Source: an uncultured Kingella sp.
GTDB lineage: Bacteria; Pseudomonadota; Gammaproteobacteria; Burkholderiales; Neisseriaceae
Reading direction: 5' to 3'
NCBI GenBank assembly: GCA_916720425.1
Contig: CAKARD010000073.1
Coordinates: forward strand, 1 to 6,588
DNA length: 6,588 bases
Below the pieces are notes generated by a model. The model ran no database searches. It saw only the letters and a list, made by a program, of their open reading frames with translations, and had not been told where the DNA came from. This document shows positions 5,120 to 6,588 of this stretch, one piece after another. The position numbers and the translations under genes were made by a program. Each line of letters starts with the position of its first letter. The stretch's first letter is position 1.

Positions 5120-6418
5120 ATGAGTTTTGTAACCTCTTTTCGTGAAGCTGCACCGTATATTCACTATTTACAGGGTAAAACGGTGGTGGTTGCCATCTCT
5201 AGTGCGGTATTAGATGCTAAAAGTTTAGCATCTTTAGCTGCGGATTGTAATGTTCTAACTGCTTTAGGGTTAAAGTTGGTGCTGATCCATGGCATAGGGA
5301 TACAAATCAACAGTTATTGCGAACAACAAGGTGGTGTATCATGCCATAAGCAAAGGAGAAGCTATAATAAATCACTCTTGCAACAGGCACAGCAAATTTG
5401 TAGTACATTACAATGGCAAATTCAAGCTGCACTTTCTTGTGGTTTGGCACATTCTCCGCATCGTGTGCCACGTTTACGAGTGATGACAGGAAATTTTATC
5501 ACGGCCAAACCGTTAGGTGTTTTGGATGGGGTAGATATGGGTTATGCAGGTAGTGTACGTAAGATTGATACCATCGCTATAGAGCAAACCTTATTACAAG
5601 GGTCTGTTGTATTGCTTAGTCCCTTGGGTGCTTCGGCTACTGGACAATATTATCGCTTAAGCTTAGGTGAAACTGCTCAGGCTTTAGCCATTGCACTTTC
5701 AGCAGAAAAGCTGATTTTTGTGATAGAGCAAGAAGGCATTTATGTATCAGGAAAAATGCGAACACAATTAAATGCGTATGAAGTGAAAGATTTACTTAAC
5801 ACAGAACACGTTTTGCCCGAACAAAAAGGCATATTACACGTTGCACTTAATGCAGTAGAAGCAGGGGTTCCTCGTGTACAAATTTTATCAGGTAAACGTA
5901 ATGGCGCATTATTACAGGAATTGTTTACTCGTGATGGCGTGGGTACATCCATAGCACAAGCACCTTTTATGCACATTCGTCCTGCACAAGAAAGTGATAT
6001 TACCGATTTGCTTGCTATGACGCACCCATTACAAGAAAAAGGCATCTTGATGCCCCGTGATTATGATTATTTTGCCGAACACATCCATACCTTTTTTGTT
6101 TTAGAAAACGATTGTCAACTTTATGGTTGTGTTGCATTAAAATCCTATGATGATGCGCCAACTATTGGTGAATTGGCGTGTTTGGTGATTGCACCGCACA
6201 TACAGGCAGGCGGTTATGGTGAGCAACTATTAGCACACGTGATTAAAGTGGCACAAGAACAGGGCAAAACACAATTATTGGCATTGTCTACACAAACGAC
6301 GGATTGGTTTATTGAACGTGGTTTTGTAGAGGTAGATTTTTCAATTTTGCCAATAGAGCGTCAAAAAGAATATCTTCATCAAAAAAGGCAGTCTAGGATT
6401 TTTTCCCTAAATTTATGA
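5120..6418 (+). CDS. argA: ArgA, N-acetylglutamate synthase (AAK-GNAT type)
   Basis: This 432-residue enzyme transfers acetyl from acetyl-CoA to glutamate, the first step of arginine synthesis, and is normally inhibited by arginine. Residues 1-280 form the amino-acid-kinase fold: FREAAPYI at 7-14, LKLVLIHGIGIQI at 51-63, VMTGNFITAKPLGVLDGVDM at 121-140, YAGSVRKID at 142-150, and LLQELFTRDGVGTSI at 264-278, the part tied to arginine binding in this fold. Residues about 284-432 form the GNAT acetyltransferase: MHIRPAQESDI at 284-294, GELACLVIAP at 350-359, the acetyl-CoA loop QAGGYGEQLLAHVI at 362-375, and WFIERGF at 396-402. The order and length match the N. gonorrhoeae enzyme. GGAG at 5107-5110 lies nine bases before ATG 5120. 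It stands apart from other arg genes and is divergent from the DUF4375-like gene. Confidence 0.95.
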   Translation: MSFVTSFREAAPYIHYLQGKTVVVAISSAVLDAKSLASLAADCNVLTALGLKLVLIHGIGIQINSYCEQQGGVSCHKQRRSYNKSLLQQAQQICSTLQWQIQAALSCGLAHSPHRVPRLRVMTGNFITAKPLGVLDGVDMGYAGSVRKIDTIAIEQTLLQGSVVLLSPLGASATGQYYRLSLGETAQALAIALSAEKLIFVIEQEGIYVSGKMRTQLNAYEVKDLLNTEHVLPEQKGILHVALNAVEAGVPRVQILSGKRNGALLQELFTRDGVGTSIAQAPFMHIRPAQESDITDLLAMTHPLQEKGILMPRDYDYFAEHIHTFFVLENDCQLYGCVALKSYDDAPTIGELACLVIAPHIQAGGYGEQLLAHVIKVAQEQGKTQLLALSTQTTDWFIERGFVEVDFSILPIERQKEYLHQKRQSRIFSLNL

Positions 6419-6457
6419 TGATATTGGAGAATTAATTTGTTTCATCAGGCCGATTTT

Positions 6458-6483
6458 ATTTTTTATCCAAACCCATAAAAAAT
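6458..6483. repeat. A+T-only 9-bp inverted repeat
   Basis: ATTTTTTAT (6458-6466) and ATAAAAAAT (6475-6483) are perfect arms with the C-rich loop CCAAACCC. It lies 40 bases after argA and overlaps the ATG of the TnpB-like fragment. It could be a weak argA terminator or the left-end hairpin of the element inferred downstream. A+T-only pairing is weak and may be chance. Confidence 0.4.
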
Positions 6484-6556
6484 GTTGTTACGCAAAGCCT
6501 TTAAATTTGAACTGATGTTCAAAACACACCAAAGCGAGTTAGCAAAATATGGCTAA
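6482..6556 (+). pseudogene. N-terminal fragment resembling TnpB of IS200/IS605 elements
   Basis: A 24-codon frame from ATG 6482 to TAA 6554-6556 begins MLLRKAFKFELM and ends with THQSELAKYG. This fits the usual start of TnpB-type proteins as I remember it: (L/I)RKAFKFELMP-x-G-(E/H)Q, then a hydrophobic residue, then (F/Y)-x-G before CRFVYN. TnpB is the RNA-guided nuclease of IS200/IS605 elements and an ancestor of Cas12. Here the frame stops at the glycine where CRFVYN should follow, and no frame after it supplies that motif. There is no good ribosome site. Two hairpins run through the frame. I infer a truncated or internally deleted element. The match is short, so chance cannot be excluded. 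Confidence 0.5.
6506..6523. repeat. 7-bp hairpin with TGAT loop
   Basis: TTTGAAC (6506-6512) and GTTCAAA (6517-6523) are perfect arms around TGAT. It lies inside the TnpB-like frame (codons for FELMFK) and touches the left arm of the next hairpin without a gap. Confidence 0.5.
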
Positions 6557-6570
6557 CCGCAGTGGTGTGT
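6524..6570. repeat. Long imperfect hairpin, 17 paired bases
   Basis: The outer arms are ACACACCA (6524-6531) with TGGTGTGT (6563-6570). Inside is a 2x2 internal loop (AA/AG), then GCG (6534-6536) with CGC (6558-6560), one bulged A at 6537, then GTTAGC (6538-6543) with GCTAAC (6552-6557), and the 8-base loop AAAATATG. Seventeen pairs in this order are well beyond chance. In IS200/IS605 elements imperfect hairpins near the ends are recognised by the transposase and parts also belong to the guide RNA; that role is inferred here. On the minus strand it is followed by TTTGAAC, a poor terminator. Confidence 0.75.
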
Positions 6571-6588
6571 CCCTCCTGTCAAGGAGGG
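6571..6588. repeat. 7-bp G+C-rich hairpin abutting the window end
   Basis: CCCTCCT (6571-6577) and AGGAGGG (6582-6588) are perfect arms with GTCA as loop. It begins at the base after the preceding hairpin, so the two could stack. The right arm is a perfect Shine-Dalgarno sequence hidden in the stem. The window ends at its last base, so it may be longer. Confidence 0.65.

Larger units (their letters stand above)
6457..6588. mobile_element. Possible remnant or internally deleted IS200/IS605-type element (cut by window end)
   Basis: The stretch after argA combines a TnpB-like N-terminus of 24 codons with four hairpins, the last three in direct succession. Elements of this family carry sub-terminal hairpins instead of terminal inverted repeats, and short derivatives that keep the ends but lose the middle are known. 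No tnpA-like or further tnpB-like sequence is present. The borders are not visible: the left border is set at the first hairpin only by convenience, and the right border lies beyond the window. Alternatives are a structured leader of the next gene or an inverted duplication. Confidence 0.4.

Noticed and set aside
5201..5208. AGTGCGGT, the core of a Pasteurellaceae uptake signal
   Set aside because: Single partial copy inside argA, without the flanking AT tracts. The proteins are neisserial, and GatCAB is not expected in Pasteurellaceae.
5740..6045. 101-codon minus-strand frame opposite argA
   Set aside because: A shadow of the AAK/GNAT junction of ArgA; no independent signals.
6437..6478. 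13-codon frame from TTG with GGAG seven bases before it, just after argA
   Set aside because: The ribosome site is good, but the frame is very short and the product matches nothing I know. It could be a leader peptide, but nothing more supports it.
6549..6588. Frame from ATG 6549 open to the window end
   Set aside because: The ATG sits in the loop and right arm of the long hairpin with no ribosome site, and only 13 codons are visible with no family resemblance.
6556..6588. Frame reading VVCPSCQGG, a CxxC pattern like a TnpB zinc ribbon
   Set aside because: It would fit a TnpB with its middle deleted, but a single CxxC in 11 codons that also form hairpin arms is too likely by chance.
6571..6588. 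Anticodon-arm-like hairpin with a CTGTCA loop suggesting a tRNA-Asp
   Set aside because: The loop would need eight bases for a 5-bp stem, and no D-arm or acceptor sequence precedes it.

Overview
The window comes from a low-GC (about 40% by eye) member of the Neisseriaceae. The GatA, GatB and ArgA proteins agree closely, over long stretches, with what I remember of the Neisseria proteins. The AAK-GNAT type of N-acetylglutamate synthase is also the one studied in Neisseria gonorrhoeae. A divergent mreB start at the left edge points to a rod-like or elongated cell, because coccoid Neisseria have lost mreB. I found no good match to any neisserial DNA uptake sequence dialect I know, which argues for a genus that lacks or is poor in them. 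I do not assign a species.

Layout. At 1-185 is the 5' end of mreB on the minus strand. At 186-373 is a divergent control region with a TATAAT box and a 14-bp palindrome. From 374 to about 4643 runs a plus-strand gene row: gatC, gatA, a small membrane protein with a TTG start, gatB, and a small secreted protein with four cysteines. GatC, GatA and GatB form the amidotransferase that completes Asn-tRNA(Asn) and/or Gln-tRNA(Gln). The membrane protein splits the gat genes, and the secreted protein follows gatB by 20 bases. The row ends in a 12-bp stem-loop that lies inside the last codons of the secreted-protein gene. That gene meets a minus-strand gene in a tail-to-tail overlap in which one TTATAA hexamer supplies both stop codons.

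The minus-strand gene (4638-5060) encodes a very acidic 140-residue protein that looks like DUF4375/DMP19, the family of a neisserial DNA-mimic protein. It is divergent from argA (5120-6418), the first enzyme of arginine biosynthesis.

The last 170 bases (6419-6588) hold the most unusual structure. A 24-codon reading frame at 6482-6556 resembles the N-terminus of TnpB of IS200/IS605 elements and then stops. Around and through it lie four hairpins, the last two directly abutting. I read this as the remnant or internally deleted derivative of an IS200/IS605-type element, cut by the window edge. This is an inference. No complete defence system, CRISPR array, tRNA or rRNA is visible.
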